From: Candidatus Saccharimonadota bacterium
GTDB taxonomy: Bacteria; Patescibacteriota; Saccharimonadia; Saccharimonadales; UBA4665
Reading direction: 5' to 3'
Length of the DNA stretch: 64,000 bases
NCBI GenBank assembly: GCA_003153395.1
Contig: PLYP01000006.1
Location: forward strand, 119,906-183,905
Numbering within the stretch: the first letter of the stretch is position 1; every line of letters starts with the position of its first letter. Below the pieces are notes generated by a model. The model searched no databases, was not told the DNA's origin, and saw only the letters and a list, made by a program, of their open reading frames with translations. Below, one piece after another: positions 28,992 through 38,324 of this stretch. Made by a program: the position numbers and the translations under genes.

Positions 28992-29028
28992 GTTACGACA
29001 CAGTCTAGCAAATAGTAGGTGCTAAAGC

Positions 29029-29034
29029 TATACT
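29029..29034 (+). promoter_or_regulatory. -10 element of xth, near-leaderless spacing
   Basis: TATACT ends 7 bp before the xth ATG at 29042. There is no ribosome binding site in the short interval. Confidence 0.45.
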
Positions 29035-29041
29035 TTAGGCC

Positions 29042-29842
29042 ATGATCAAGCTATTTTCTTGGAATGTGAACGGTATTAGAGCAGTAGAGCGAAAAGGTCT
29101 CTGGAAGGAATTTTTGGATAAGAATAAGCCAGATATCTTATGTCTTCAGGAGATTAAGGCAAATCCTGAGCAAATAGATATTAGTATTGATGGTTATGAT
29201 GCGTTTTGGTACTCAGCAGAAAAACCAGGATACAGTGGTACCGGAATATTAACTAAAACCGCGCCCTTGCAGGTTATAAACGGCCTGCCACAGGATATTA
29301 TTAAAAAGTTTAAAGTAAGCGGAGACATTTACGGCGACCCTAACAAAGAAGGTAGAGTAATGGCTGCCGAATTTGAGAAGTTTTGGATAGTAACCGTATA
29401 TACTCCCAATGCTAAAGATGATCTGAGCCGAATCCCTTTGAGATTTAAGCATTGGGATCCAGCGTTTTTAGAATATGTAAAGCAACTGGAGAAATCTAAG
29501 CCAGTACTATTCTGTGGAGATTTAAACGTCGCGCACACTGAGGACGACCTCGCCAATCCTAAGCCAAATAAAGGTAAAAAAGGCTTTACCGATGAGGAAA
29601 GAGGTGGCTTTCAAGCGTTTATAGACAGTGGTTTTATAGATACTCTAAGACTTTTTAAGCAAGGAAACGGTTACTACACATGGTGGAGTCATTTTAGCAA
29701 TGCTCGCGGAAGAAATGTTGGGTGGAGGATAGATTATTTTCTGGCTTCAAAAGTTCTTAGACCTAAGATTAAGGCAGCAGAAATACATCCTAACATTATG
29801 GGTTCTGATCACTGTCCTGTATCTGTTACACTAAACATATGA
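29042..29842 (+). CDS. xth: Exodeoxyribonuclease III-type AP endonuclease
   Basis: It repairs abasic sites and trims 3' ends in base excision repair. The 266-aa protein has the EEP-fold hallmarks: SWNVNGIRA near the start, LCLQEIKA (catalytic Glu), GDLNVAHTEDDL, and the terminal GSDHCPV with catalytic Asp-His. Its TGA overlaps the next ATG by four bases (ATGA). Confidence 0.95.
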   Translation: MIKLFSWNVNGIRAVERKGLWKEFLDKNKPDILCLQEIKANPEQIDISIDGYDAFWYSAEKPGYSGTGILTKTAPLQVINGLPQDIIKKFKVSGDIYGDPNKEGRVMAAEFEKFWIVTVYTPNAKDDLSRIPLRFKHWDPAFLEYVKQLEKSKPVLFCGDLNVAHTEDDLANPKPNKGKKGFTDEERGGFQAFIDSGFIDTLRLFKQGNGYYTWWSHFSNARGRNVGWRIDYFLASKVLRPKIKAAEIHPNIMGSDHCPVSVTLNI

Positions 29843-30762
29843 CACCGGACAAGTTTACTATACAAGAATTCTTTCTTGACGTTGGCGACAAGCACCAAAT
29901 TTATGTTCAGGAGTGGGGAAACAAAGACGCTAAAGACCCTATATTTTTCTTACATGGTGGCCCCGGCGCAGGCTCTAGTAATAGATATAAAAATCTTTTT
30001 GATCCATACAAACAGCGAGTTATTTTTCATGACCAGCGAGGTTCGGGAAACAGTAAGCCTTATTTAAGTGTTCGAAATAATAATACCAATAAATTAGTCG
30101 ATGATATAAGTAAAATTGCACAATATCTTGAAATAAAAACGTTTACCATAGCCGGCGGGTCGTGGGGGTCTACCTTAGGTTTAGCTTATGCAATCAAGCA
30201 TCCCAAGAATATTAAAAAGTTAATACTATGGGGAACATTCACGGGATCTACTGAAGAAAGGAATTGGCTTTTTAATGGCGAGTTTCAGCATGCTTATCCC
30301 GATGTCTGGGAACAATATCTAGAAAAAACTCCTAAAGAGTACCGTGATAATCCTACGAATTACCATTTAAAACAAATCTTAGAAGGTAATGCTAAAGAAA
30401 TGAAATATTCTTCATATGCATATGAGAATATGGAATATTCGCTAATTAAAATTGATGAACGCATTCAGCTTCAATCTTATGAAGAATATGAACCCGGTGC
30501 AATTAAGATCGAGGCATATTACGCTAGGAATAAACACTTCTTAGAAGAAAATTATATTTTAGAAAACGCAAATAAATTAAGCATGCCTATCTACTTAATT
30601 CAAGGTAGGTACGATTTGATTTGTCCTCCTATTGGAGCTTATAAACTGCATAAATCGCTGTCGAATAGTCAGATAATATGGACTATGGCAGGTCATTCAA
30701 GTAACGACCGCTCAAACTATGACGTTATTAAAACTTTAATTAGTGTGCAGTCGGAAAACTAG
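29839..30762 (+). CDS. pip: Proline iminopeptidase-like alpha/beta hydrolase (S33)
   Basis: It probably removes N-terminal proline from peptides. The oxyanion motif HGGPGAGS (39-46), DQRGSG (65-70), nucleophile Ser108 in GGSWGS, Asp in QGRYDLICP and His in MAGHSSND make the complete S33 triad. The length of 307 aa is normal. The gene is coupled to xth and followed after 3 bp by a HAD phosphatase; the three share no evident pathway. Substrate specificity is inferred from the family. Confidence 0.85.
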   Translation: MTPDKFTIQEFFLDVGDKHQIYVQEWGNKDAKDPIFFLHGGPGAGSSNRYKNLFDPYKQRVIFHDQRGSGNSKPYLSVRNNNTNKLVDDISKIAQYLEIKTFTIAGGSWGSTLGLAYAIKHPKNIKKLILWGTFTGSTEERNWLFNGEFQHAYPDVWEQYLEKTPKEYRDNPTNYHLKQILEGNAKEMKYSSYAYENMEYSLIKIDERIQLQSYEEYEPGAIKIEAYYARNKHFLEENYILENANKLSMPIYLIQGRYDLICPPIGAYKLHKSLSNSQIIWTMAGHSSNDRSNYDVIKTLISVQSEN

Positions 30763-30765
30763 CCA

Positions 30766-31503
30766 ATGAACCGGCCTTTTGCAGCATTTGATATAGACGG
30801 AACTTTAATTCGCTGGCAACTTTACCATGCACTGGGAGATGAACTGGCCAGGCGTAAATTAATAAACCCTAATGAATTTAATAAAGTCCGTGATGCAAGG
30901 TTAAATTGGAAGAAGCGCACCAGTAATGAATCATTCTCTCAGTATGAGAGTCAATTGATTAAAGTTTTTGATGAAGCATTAATCGGACTTAATGTTAAAG
31001 ATTTTTTAGATGCGGCTGATGCCGTTTTTGAAGAGTATAAAGAGCAAGTATACATATATACCCGAGATCTACTTAAAGAATTAAAATCTCAGAATTATCT
31101 GCTTTTCGCCATATCTGGCTCACCGGATTTAATAGTACAAAAGATGGCCAACTTATACGGCTTCGATGATTACGCGGGAACAGTATTTGCATCCGACGGA
31201 ACTTCTTTTACAGGTACCAAACAACTATCTATAAATAAAAAGAAACAAATCATAGAGTCGCTGGCACTAAAGCATAATGCTACTTGGGATAAAAGTATTG
31301 CTATAGGCGATAGTGAAGGAGATATATCTATGCTAGAAACTGTCGAGCAGCCAATTGTTTTTAATCCATCTAGGCAATTGTTTATTCGCGCCAGGGACAA
31401 CAAATGGACAATCGTTTTAGAGCGTAAAAATATGATCTACAAATTAGAGTATAAAGACGGTCACTATCAGCTTATTAATCCAACTGAAAATCTTAATTCG
31501 TAA
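30766..31503 (+). CDS. HAD-superfamily phosphatase (SerB-like subfamily IB)
   Basis: The 245-aa protein has HAD motif I FDIDGT (D9, D11), motif II ISGSPD, a lysine before motif IV and motif IV AIGDSEGDISML. The helical cap lies between motifs I and II, as in phosphoserine phosphatase-like IB enzymes. The substrate cannot be told. It is the third gene of the xth-pip-HAD run. Confidence 0.8.
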   Translation: MNRPFAAFDIDGTLIRWQLYHALGDELARRKLINPNEFNKVRDARLNWKKRTSNESFSQYESQLIKVFDEALIGLNVKDFLDAADAVFEEYKEQVYIYTRDLLKELKSQNYLLFAISGSPDLIVQKMANLYGFDDYAGTVFASDGTSFTGTKQLSINKKKQIIESLALKHNATWDKSIAIGDSEGDISMLETVEQPIVFNPSRQLFIRARDNKWTIVLERKNMIYKLEYKDGHYQLINPTENLNS

Positions 31504-31511
31504 ATATATTT

Positions 31512-32297
31512 ATGGAATATTGGCATAAACAAGATAAAACCAACCCGTTGTTTGCAGACCTTATCTGGAGCAGACCGGAGCATGCAAAATTAGCAGGTAA
31601 ACTAAATATAGTTGGCGGGAATGTACACAGTTTTTCTCGTCCAGCCTTAGCTTACTCCGAATCCTTACAGGCAGGGATAGGAGCGGCGAAAGTTCTGCTT
31701 CCGGACGTTTTATCTAAAACAGTTAATAAAGTTTTTCCGGGAAGTGAATACGCTCCTAGTACTCCAAGCGGTAGCTTTAGTCGATTAGCTTTAAGCAACG
31801 CATTAACTTTATGTGAATGGGCGGACGCAACGCTACTGGCCGGGGATTTTGGCAGAAACTCGGAGACAGCGATTATGCTTGAGCAGTTAGTATTAAAATA
31901 CGCTGGGGTCTTAGGTATAACTAGTGATGCTTTGGACTATTTTACTAAAAGTCCTTCACTTATACTCTCTAGAGATAAAACTCTACTTGTACTGAGTTTT
32001 GCTCAGTTACAAAAAATAGCCATGAATTCTAAATTTGTAAATGCTTTTACTTTTGATATGGATTTTCTAAGACTTATAACACTGCTTCATGAATTCACAT
32101 CTATAAATAAGGTAATCCTTGTATTAAAACACCTAGATACGTACTTTGTAGCATATGAAGGAAAAGTAAGCACAACAAAGGTAGATCAGGATGCAAAGGC
32201 CTGGAGAGTAAAAACCGCGGCTCATAGTATCGTATGGTGGTTACAGAATCCCGCTAAACCTTTTGAAGCTATAAGTTCTTCAATTGTAAATATTTGA
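31512..32297 (+). CDS. Divergent ribokinase-fold protein resembling NAD(P)H-hydrate dehydratase
   Basis: Sequence features recall the C-terminal domain of YjeF/NnrD, which repairs hydrated NAD(P)H: GKLNIVGGNVHSFSRPAL near the N-terminus and LLAGDFGRNSET near residue 117. The latter matches the GGDxGRNSET-like element of that family. The usual GPGLG segment is not obvious, so activity is uncertain. It has 261 aa. It lies 8 bp after the HAD gene, probably in the same operon. Confidence 0.55.
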   Translation: MEYWHKQDKTNPLFADLIWSRPEHAKLAGKLNIVGGNVHSFSRPALAYSESLQAGIGAAKVLLPDVLSKTVNKVFPGSEYAPSTPSGSFSRLALSNALTLCEWADATLLAGDFGRNSETAIMLEQLVLKYAGVLGITSDALDYFTKSPSLILSRDKTLLVLSFAQLQKIAMNSKFVNAFTFDMDFLRLITLLHEFTSINKVILVLKHLDTYFVAYEGKVSTTKVDQDAKAWRVKTAAHSIVWWLQNPAKPFEAISSSIVNI

Positions 32298-32352
32298 TAA
32301 AACTTTAATAACTTAGGACAATATTTGCTAATTACTTAAAGTGGTAAAAAAA

Positions 32353-32736
32353 TTATAGGTTAGTATTTAAAAAGGCAAGCAGTTCTTCTAAGTCTTTTCT
32401 GGAAGAATCATAGTAATAAGTTTTAATACCTGCAGCCTCAGCACTTTTAATTGCATCAGGATTGTGTTCAAAGTAAATAACATCGTTATTTGAAATATCG
32501 AACTGTTTGAGCATTATTTTAAAATACTCCGGGTCCGTCTTCTCTGGATCGTGCTCTAGAGTGAATACTTCGTACGGAACGCCTTCCAGTCCCAACTTCT
32601 TAAAATGTTCATACTTTGCACCGGTAAGAACTATTTTTCTGTTAGGAAAGGTCTCTAACAAATCGTGCATTTCTTTGAAAACACCTTCGCCCTCTATTAC
32701 TAGAGCCCCTATTGCATCAACTAAAATTGTTTTCAT
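32353..32736 (-). CDS. Small HAD-like protein
   Basis: A 127-aa protein with a HAD-like layout: a start resembling motif I (ILVDAIGALV, where the second catalytic Asp is missing), LTGAKYEHFKKLG like motif II, and YFEHNPDAIKSAEAAGIKTYYYD like motif IV/substrate region. Loss of the DxD pair suggests that it may not be a phosphatase. The function is unknown. It is convergent with the NnrD-like gene. Confidence 0.6.
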   Translation of the reverse strand: MKTILVDAIGALVIEGEGVFKEMHDLLETFPNRKIVLTGAKYEHFKKLGLEGVPYEVFTLEHDPEKTDPEYFKIMLKQFDISNNDVIYFEHNPDAIKSAEAAGIKTYYYDSSRKDLEELLAFLNTNL

Positions 32737-32784
32737 ATTAATAATATACCTTCGGCGTACGTTAGTTAATAAACATAACTATAG

Positions 32785-32870
32785 TGGTGGGCGAGGAGGG
32801 ACTTGAACCCTCACGAGCATAAGCTCACAAGATTTTGAGTCTAGCGTGTATACCATTTCACCACTCGCCC
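32785..32870 (-). tRNA. tRNA-Leu (anticodon CAA)
   Basis: A type II tRNA on the minus strand. Acceptor GGGCGAG pairs with CTCGCCC; the anticodon loop is CTCAAAA; the long variable arm is GTGAGC-TTAT-GCTCGT; the T arm is GAGGGTTCAAGTCCCTC. CCA is encoded. Confidence 0.95.
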
Positions 32871-32955
32871 TAATAGCCTATTTTTCATAGGCTGCAAGGG
32901 GTAATTGTACTATACTTGGATGTATCACGGCTAGCTTCACCGCTAGAGTTAAATT

Positions 32956-34251
32956 ATGGTAGATCAAATTTCAAATAAATCAGGTGACGAAGATAGCAGC
33001 GTCGTTTCAGGCGATTTTATGACTGAATCATCTGCAGCTGAGCTAATAAGGCAAAAAGTTGCTCGCTTGTACGGAGAAGAGCCGGACGTAGTTGAGGAAA
33101 TTACTGAAACAGGAAATATAGATAAAAGAAGCAAGCATCAGCAATTTATGTTTGAGTTAAGTAAATCTGGTAAAGACTTGGCGACAATTCAAACTGAATG
33201 GCATTCCTACTACACAGGATTAAGTAATGAGGAAAAGCATAAAGTCTGGCAAGAGTTTTATGAAAGTCAGCCTGTTATAAGCTCCCAGGTGTCTAAGCCT
33301 AAAAAGAAGTCTCCAAGCCAGACACTTTCTGCCCATAAACAACAAGCCGCAAAATCTATACGTAAAAAATTACCAGCCATTCCTGAAAATAGATCGACAA
33401 GTGAAATAAGAGAATCAATCAGGAATAAGGTAACGGCAGGGGGCCAGCTAAAGGCCAAGCATCATATCCAGTCATTATTATTCGGACTTTCCATGGGGCT
33501 AATAACCGTTTTTATTTTTCTTTTTGGATTTTTTAATCAAGTAATTATAGCGCCCTTTATACAGCCCAGCAGGGTAAGCGCCAGTACGCCAATTATCTTG
33601 AGCAACTCCGGCGTGGCACCGACTCCCAACCCCGAGGTAATTATTCCAAAAATTAACGTCCAAATTCCTGTCAATTATAACGAAACATCGACTGACGAAA
33701 ATATCATCGAAAATGATTTGCAAGGTGGTATAGTCCACTATCCAACTACGGTACTTCCTGGGCAAACTGGAAACGCCGCTTTTTATGGGCATAGCAGTAA
33801 TAACATTTTTAACCCTGGTAAATATAAATTTGCGTTCGTTTTGCTTCATACAATAGTACCTGGCGATACTTTTTATTTAACCAATAACAACAAAGTTTAC
33901 GTATATAAGGTTATCTCCAGAAACATCGTTGATCCAAGCGATGTAGGGGTCTTAAATGCTGTGCCCGGCCAAACAGCGACTGCTACTCTCATAACATGCG
34001 ACCCTCCTGGAACTAGCCTAAAACGACTTATAGTTGTGGGGCAGCAAATAAGTCCTGATCCTAGTGGTAATTCAGCGCCCACAAGTAATATAAGCTCTAC
34101 ATCGGCCGCATCTAAATCCTTACCTTCCGACGCTCAATCGCTTTGGTCTCGTATTATTAAGAGTCCGGCTGGTAAAATTATTATCGTCTTCATAATTGGC
34201 GGGGCAATAATATTTATAACCAGAAAACTATCTAAAGAATATACTAGATAA
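32956..34251 (+). CDS. Class E-like sortase with a long cytoplasmic N-terminal region
   Basis: A transpeptidase that probably attaches surface proteins. Catalytic residues are His279 (FYGHSSN), Cys348 in TLITCDPPG and Arg357. Residues 1 to about 170 are polar and charged, a membrane segment lies at about 175-200, the catalytic domain at 225-365, and a second membrane segment near the C-terminus. The TLITCD-P signature and proline after the Cys resemble class E. The long N-terminal domain is unusual and of unknown use. No sortase substrate with a sorting signal was found next to it. Confidence 0.88.
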   Translation: MVDQISNKSGDEDSSVVSGDFMTESSAAELIRQKVARLYGEEPDVVEEITETGNIDKRSKHQQFMFELSKSGKDLATIQTEWHSYYTGLSNEEKHKVWQEFYESQPVISSQVSKPKKKSPSQTLSAHKQQAAKSIRKKLPAIPENRSTSEIRESIRNKVTAGGQLKAKHHIQSLLFGLSMGLITVFIFLFGFFNQVIIAPFIQPSRVSASTPIILSNSGVAPTPNPEVIIPKINVQIPVNYNETSTDENIIENDLQGGIVHYPTTVLPGQTGNAAFYGHSSNNIFNPGKYKFAFVLLHTIVPGDTFYLTNNNKVYVYKVISRNIVDPSDVGVLNAVPGQTATATLITCDPPGTSLKRLIVVGQQISPDPSGNSAPTSNISSTSAASKSLPSDAQSLWSRIIKSPAGKIIIVFIIGGAIIFITRKLSKEYTR

Positions 34252-34255
34252 ATCG

Positions 34256-35740
34256 TTAAAGATCAGAAGGGTTTAAAAGTGGAGTTTGCTCCATATCATA
34301 CTGACCCGACGCGTTAACAGATATTGTATATACATACTTATAGTCTGCTGAAAATGCCGGTATATACGCGCCCGAGGCTTTAATTAGCTTCTGCTGATTA
34401 TTGTTGTCATAGTCTTCAACATATAGCTGACCGTGACTTATATAAGTAAGACGATCACCATCCATCCAAGTGGCATTAGTTTGAGGGGCATCTAAGCCAA
34501 GCGTTGACGATTCATTAAATAAATATCCGAGCTTATTCTCAATATCGTAAGTAGCAAAATTAGTTCCGTTCTCAGCTACAATAAACTGAGCATTATTCGA
34601 GAAACTTAAGTAATTTGGATTAGGCACATGGAGTACCCACAGTGGAGAAGGCAAGGAATTAGGCTGATTAGATATTTGACCTGCCGGATCTTCATATATA
34701 TATACGCGGTTATCGGCATTGGAACCAGCTGCCACGTAAAGTGTTCCGCTATAGGTAGTCAAATTTATTAAATATGTTTTACTCGCTGGCAATGATCTAA
34801 TGTCATAAGTGCTGCCGCCAGCATTGATTTTAACTTTGACTTTATTTTTCTCTGCTCCATCACTCGTTACATAGAGTACTGTTTTATCCCCGTAAGATTT
34901 ATACGCTAATACGTGAGCAATGAGTGTAACCGGAGCCCTGTTATTTAAATCTACTGTCTGCAGATCTTCGGTGGCTGAATTATATATGTAATAAGAATCA
35001 AATTTTTTATTATTTAAAGAAACTACACTAGGAGCAACATTTAATGAAGTATTAAGATTTATTGACTGAGTAGCATCATTGGTGTTTATGAGAATGAATT
35101 CAGTCTTATTGTCGAATAAATGTTCCATTAATATATGCTGGTTATCATCGGACCATTCCACAACTTGCCAGCTCTCACTACTGCTTGCTTTCGTTAAAAT
35201 ACCACTTGGTAGCGTTAAGGTTGTAATTACGGGCCTTAGAGGAGTTTTTGAGTCATATAAATCAAAATCCGATATACTACCAACTTTTTGAACTACTAAC
35301 CATCGATGGTCGGGGCTTTGTGTCATCAAACCGGGTGCCGAAGGGTAGTTTGCTATGGAGTGTGACGACAAAGTATTAGGAAAAAGTACGGGATAATCGA
35401 AATGTTCTACCATTCCACCATTGACGATTAGCGACCGGTTCCAGTCCCTGTAGCCGCTTCTAGTAAGCTTGGCCTGGTATATTCCGGATGGCAAAATGAT
35501 CCGGCTATTGGTAGTTTCTGGCCGAAGGGTACCATTAAGATATATATTTGCACGGCTGGGTTGGCTGGAAAAGAAGACTAAACCATTTTGTATAACTGTG
35601 CCGTTTTTATTAACTCCGAAACCATACGCCTGATAAACGAGGATCAAGGTAGCGATTACAATTGCAATTGCAACTAATACATATCCTATAAGCAAAATAA
35701 TGCGCTGTCTTAATTCTTTGTTGGCGTCTAAATAATCCAT
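34256..35740 (-). CDS. PEGA-domain membrane-anchored protein with beta-propeller-like C-terminal region
   Basis: A 494-aa protein with a short cytoplasmic start, a membrane segment at about 15-40, and a PEGA module (SSQPSRANIYLNG to GYRDW, about 52-102). The remainder has repeated WLVVQK / HILMEH / VLYVTS / LYVAAG / FIVAEN / LTYISHG strands like TolB-type propeller blades. It probably lies outside the cell membrane and binds wall or surface ligands. It is convergent with the sortase gene (4 bp). Function unknown. Confidence 0.72.
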   Translation of the reverse strand: MDYLDANKELRQRIILLIGYVLVAIAIVIATLILVYQAYGFGVNKNGTVIQNGLVFFSSQPSRANIYLNGTLRPETTNSRIILPSGIYQAKLTRSGYRDWNRSLIVNGGMVEHFDYPVLFPNTLSSHSIANYPSAPGLMTQSPDHRWLVVQKVGSISDFDLYDSKTPLRPVITTLTLPSGILTKASSSESWQVVEWSDDNQHILMEHLFDNKTEFILINTNDATQSINLNTSLNVAPSVVSLNNKKFDSYYIYNSATEDLQTVDLNNRAPVTLIAHVLAYKSYGDKTVLYVTSDGAEKNKVKVKINAGGSTYDIRSLPASKTYLINLTTYSGTLYVAAGSNADNRVYIYEDPAGQISNQPNSLPSPLWVLHVPNPNYLSFSNNAQFIVAENGTNFATYDIENKLGYLFNESSTLGLDAPQTNATWMDGDRLTYISHGQLYVEDYDNNNQQKLIKASGAYIPAFSADYKYVYTISVNASGQYDMEQTPLLNPSDL

Positions 35741-35831
35741 GTTTCGTATAGTTAGTATGTAGGTACTTGTATCAATTCACAAGAGGGTTTAAGATGAGTA
35801 TGAACTTCAAAAAAGAAAAAATATAATTGTC

Positions 35832-36812
35832 ATGCCACAAGCTAATAAAACCAAGCATATAACTGTGAAACAGAGGGCTACTAAGAATGTAGAAGGACAA
35901 GGCATCCGCCCTTCAGCTATTAATATAAGTAGCGTGCATAAACCTTCGCATTCGCAAACTCTTATGCGACAAGCTGTTAAAAAACCCGGCCCTAGCTTAA
36001 AACGAAAAATTAAAATTAACTCAGCTAATAATTACACACGTAGTTCGATACATTCAGCTTTAGATGTATCGAGAGCCGAGCTGTTAAAACATAAACCTAT
36101 TAATAAACATGTAAAAGTTAAAAAAAGCGATAAGATACACCATTTTACAAATGCCGAGATCGAGCGACAGCTTGCTACACTCACACCGGAACCAAAGCCT
36201 ATTCATGAAGAAGATGAAAGTGTTAAGGTGCGGTCTTCGTTTGAGCATGTTGCTCATTCAGATAACAAGCACGTCAAGACAATGGATGAAATATTAGAGA
36301 AAGCCTTTAATCAAGCAACTAAGCATCTAGATCCACCAGCTAAACTACCTAAAAAAAAGAACTATAAACTTGCCGGTGCATGGACTATCTCGTTAGTATT
36401 GCTACTACTTGTGATTGCCGGCATTGGTTATAACTTCAATTCTTTAAAACTCCGCGCAGCCTCTTCAAAAGCCGGATTTTCCGTATTACTACCAAGAGTC
36501 AAACCTACAGGATATTCCTTGGCAAATTTAAGTTATTCAACAGGTACAGCGGCGGCGGTATTTCAAAATAAAAGCAATATTAGTTATAGCATTGTCCAGA
36601 AGTCATCTTCATGGAATAGCCGTCAATTGCAAAACAATTTCGTAGCTTTAAACGATAATAATTATGTAGTCGTGGCAACCAGTGACAGAACTATTTATTT
36701 ATACGGCAGCAGGAACGCCACCTGGGTTAATAATGGTGTTTGGTATTTGATTCAGTCTACTAGTGGACTTAGTGATAGCCAGCTTGTAGATATGGCAAAT
36801 AGCCTAAACTAA
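35832..36812 (+). CDS. Single-pass membrane protein of unknown function
   Basis: A 326-aa protein. The first 175 residues are basic and polar, and look disordered. A membrane segment follows at about 178-203 (WTISLVLLLLVIAGIGYNF), then about 120 residues outside, with GFSVLLPRVKPTGYSLANLSY and a later WVNNGVWYLI. The outer part resembles a small beta-rich domain, but I recognise no family. TATAAT ends four bases before the ATG, so the message has almost no leader. Next comes gltX. Confidence 0.65.
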   Translation: MPQANKTKHITVKQRATKNVEGQGIRPSAINISSVHKPSHSQTLMRQAVKKPGPSLKRKIKINSANNYTRSSIHSALDVSRAELLKHKPINKHVKVKKSDKIHHFTNAEIERQLATLTPEPKPIHEEDESVKVRSSFEHVAHSDNKHVKTMDEILEKAFNQATKHLDPPAKLPKKKNYKLAGAWTISLVLLLLVIAGIGYNFNSLKLRAASSKAGFSVLLPRVKPTGYSLANLSYSTGTAAAVFQNKSNISYSIVQKSSSWNSRQLQNNFVALNDNNYVVVATSDRTIYLYGSRNATWVNNGVWYLIQSTSGLSDSQLVDMANSLN

Positions 36813-36844
36813 TGCACATCTTAGCTTAACTGACACTTTTCTCA

Positions 36845-36850
36845 TATAAT
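36845..36850 (+). promoter_or_regulatory. -10 element of gltX, near-leaderless spacing
   Basis: A perfect TATAAT is separated from the gltX ATG by 8 bp and no ribosome binding site lies between them. The -35 region is poor. Confidence 0.5.
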
Positions 36851-36858
36851 TAATACCA

Positions 36859-38292
36859 ATGAGCCCCGTAAGAACCAGATTTGCTCCTAGTCCTACCGGT
36901 TTTTTACATGTAGGCGGTGTAAGAACAGCATTATTCGCATGGCTAGTCGCCAAACACTTTAATGGTCAATTCATTTTAAGATTTGAAGATACTGATCAAA
37001 AAAGGGAAGTTGAGGGCGCCAAAGATCATTTAATAAAGTCTTTGAAGATACTTGGCATAAACTACGATGAAGGTCCAGATATCGGCGGACCTTATGCGCC
37101 ATATATTCAGAGCCTAAGATTAGATAGTTATAAGACATGGGCAAACAAGTTAGTTGAATCGGGGAGAGCATACGCCGACCCCTATACGGCTGAGGAAGTA
37201 CAGTTTTTTAGAAAAGAGGCAGCCGAGCAAAAAAAACCTTTTCTTTATAGAAATCATCGACCATCAAAGACTGAGCAGTGGGACGGATCAAAACCGTTAA
37301 GATTTAGATCGGAGCCAAAAGATTATGCTTGGCATGATGAGGTTATGGGAGATCTTTCAACAACTGCGGATGTTATAGACGATTTTGTATTAATAAAATC
37401 TGACGGATTCCCAACATACAATTTCGCACATATTATTGACGATCATGAAATGAATATAACTCATGTATTAAGAGGACAGGAGTTTATATCAAGTGTGCCT
37501 AATTACTTAAATCTTCATGAAGCACTTGGTATTCAGCCACCTATTTTCGCTACTATGCCTCACATACTGGGGCCTGACGGACAGAAGAAGTTAAGCAAAA
37601 GGGATGGCGCTAGAGATGTCCTAGAATATATCGACATCGGTTACTTACCTGAGGCGTTAGTTAGTTTTATAGCAACTCTTGGCTGGAACGACGGCACAGA
37701 GCAAGAAATATACTCAACATCAGAACTTATTAATAAGTTTTCATTGGACAAAGTACAGCGTAGTGGCGCTCGTTTTGACGAAAAAAGGCTTAACTGGATG
37801 AACGGAAGTCTAATAAGGCAGATGGATATCAAAAGTCTATTTAGTAGTGTCAGAAATTACTGGCCGCCTGAAGCAGCTGATTTTGATGATGCATATAAGG
37901 AGAAAGTTTTAGCTTTATTTCAGGAAAGACTTAAATATTTTTCTGAGCTAACAGAACTAAGTAAATTTTTCTTTAAAGATTTACCAGTTGATCCAATTTT
38001 GATTAGCGAAAATAAACAGCTAAATAAATTATCCGGTGGTGAGTTAAAAGAACTATTAAATAAAACTCTCACTAAACTTCAAGATTCTTCTTTTAATAAT
38101 GAGGAGTTAATCGAAAAGTTAAACCAATTATTAGATGAAACAAATCAGAAACCAGCAGTACTTTTTAGTTTAATTAGAATTGCTATTAGCCAAGCACCTT
38201 CTAGTCCACCTTTGAGCGAAACTTTGGCAGTACTAGGCAAGGAAAGAGCACTTCAAAGAATAACTGATCAAATATCTGCGCTGTCGAGCTAG
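36859..38292 (+). CDS. gltX: Glutamyl-tRNA synthetase
   Basis: It charges tRNA-Glu, and possibly tRNA-Gln if the organism uses the GatCAB route. The class I signatures are SPTGFLHVGG (9-18, HIGH-like) and KKLSKRDGARD near residue 242 (KMSKS-like). The 477-aa length is normal for a bacterial enzyme. A tRNA-Glu(CTC) gene lies 7 kb downstream. Confidence 0.97.
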   Translation: MSPVRTRFAPSPTGFLHVGGVRTALFAWLVAKHFNGQFILRFEDTDQKREVEGAKDHLIKSLKILGINYDEGPDIGGPYAPYIQSLRLDSYKTWANKLVESGRAYADPYTAEEVQFFRKEAAEQKKPFLYRNHRPSKTEQWDGSKPLRFRSEPKDYAWHDEVMGDLSTTADVIDDFVLIKSDGFPTYNFAHIIDDHEMNITHVLRGQEFISSVPNYLNLHEALGIQPPIFATMPHILGPDGQKKLSKRDGARDVLEYIDIGYLPEALVSFIATLGWNDGTEQEIYSTSELINKFSLDKVQRSGARFDEKRLNWMNGSLIRQMDIKSLFSSVRNYWPPEAADFDDAYKEKVLALFQERLKYFSELTELSKFFFKDLPVDPILISENKQLNKLSGGELKELLNKTLTKLQDSSFNNEELIEKLNQLLDETNQKPAVLFSLIRIAISQAPSSPPLSETLAVLGKERALQRITDQISALSS

Positions 38293-38312
38293 TTAGATAG
38301 CATAAGCATTGT

Positions 38313-38318
38313 TATAAT
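38313..38318 (+). promoter_or_regulatory. -10 element of the DUF3048 gene
   Basis: TATAAT ends 6 bp before the ATG at 38325. AGGGG lies in the interval, but it would be at the very 5' end of the message or not transcribed. Confidence 0.45.
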
Positions 38319-38324
38319 AGGGGC

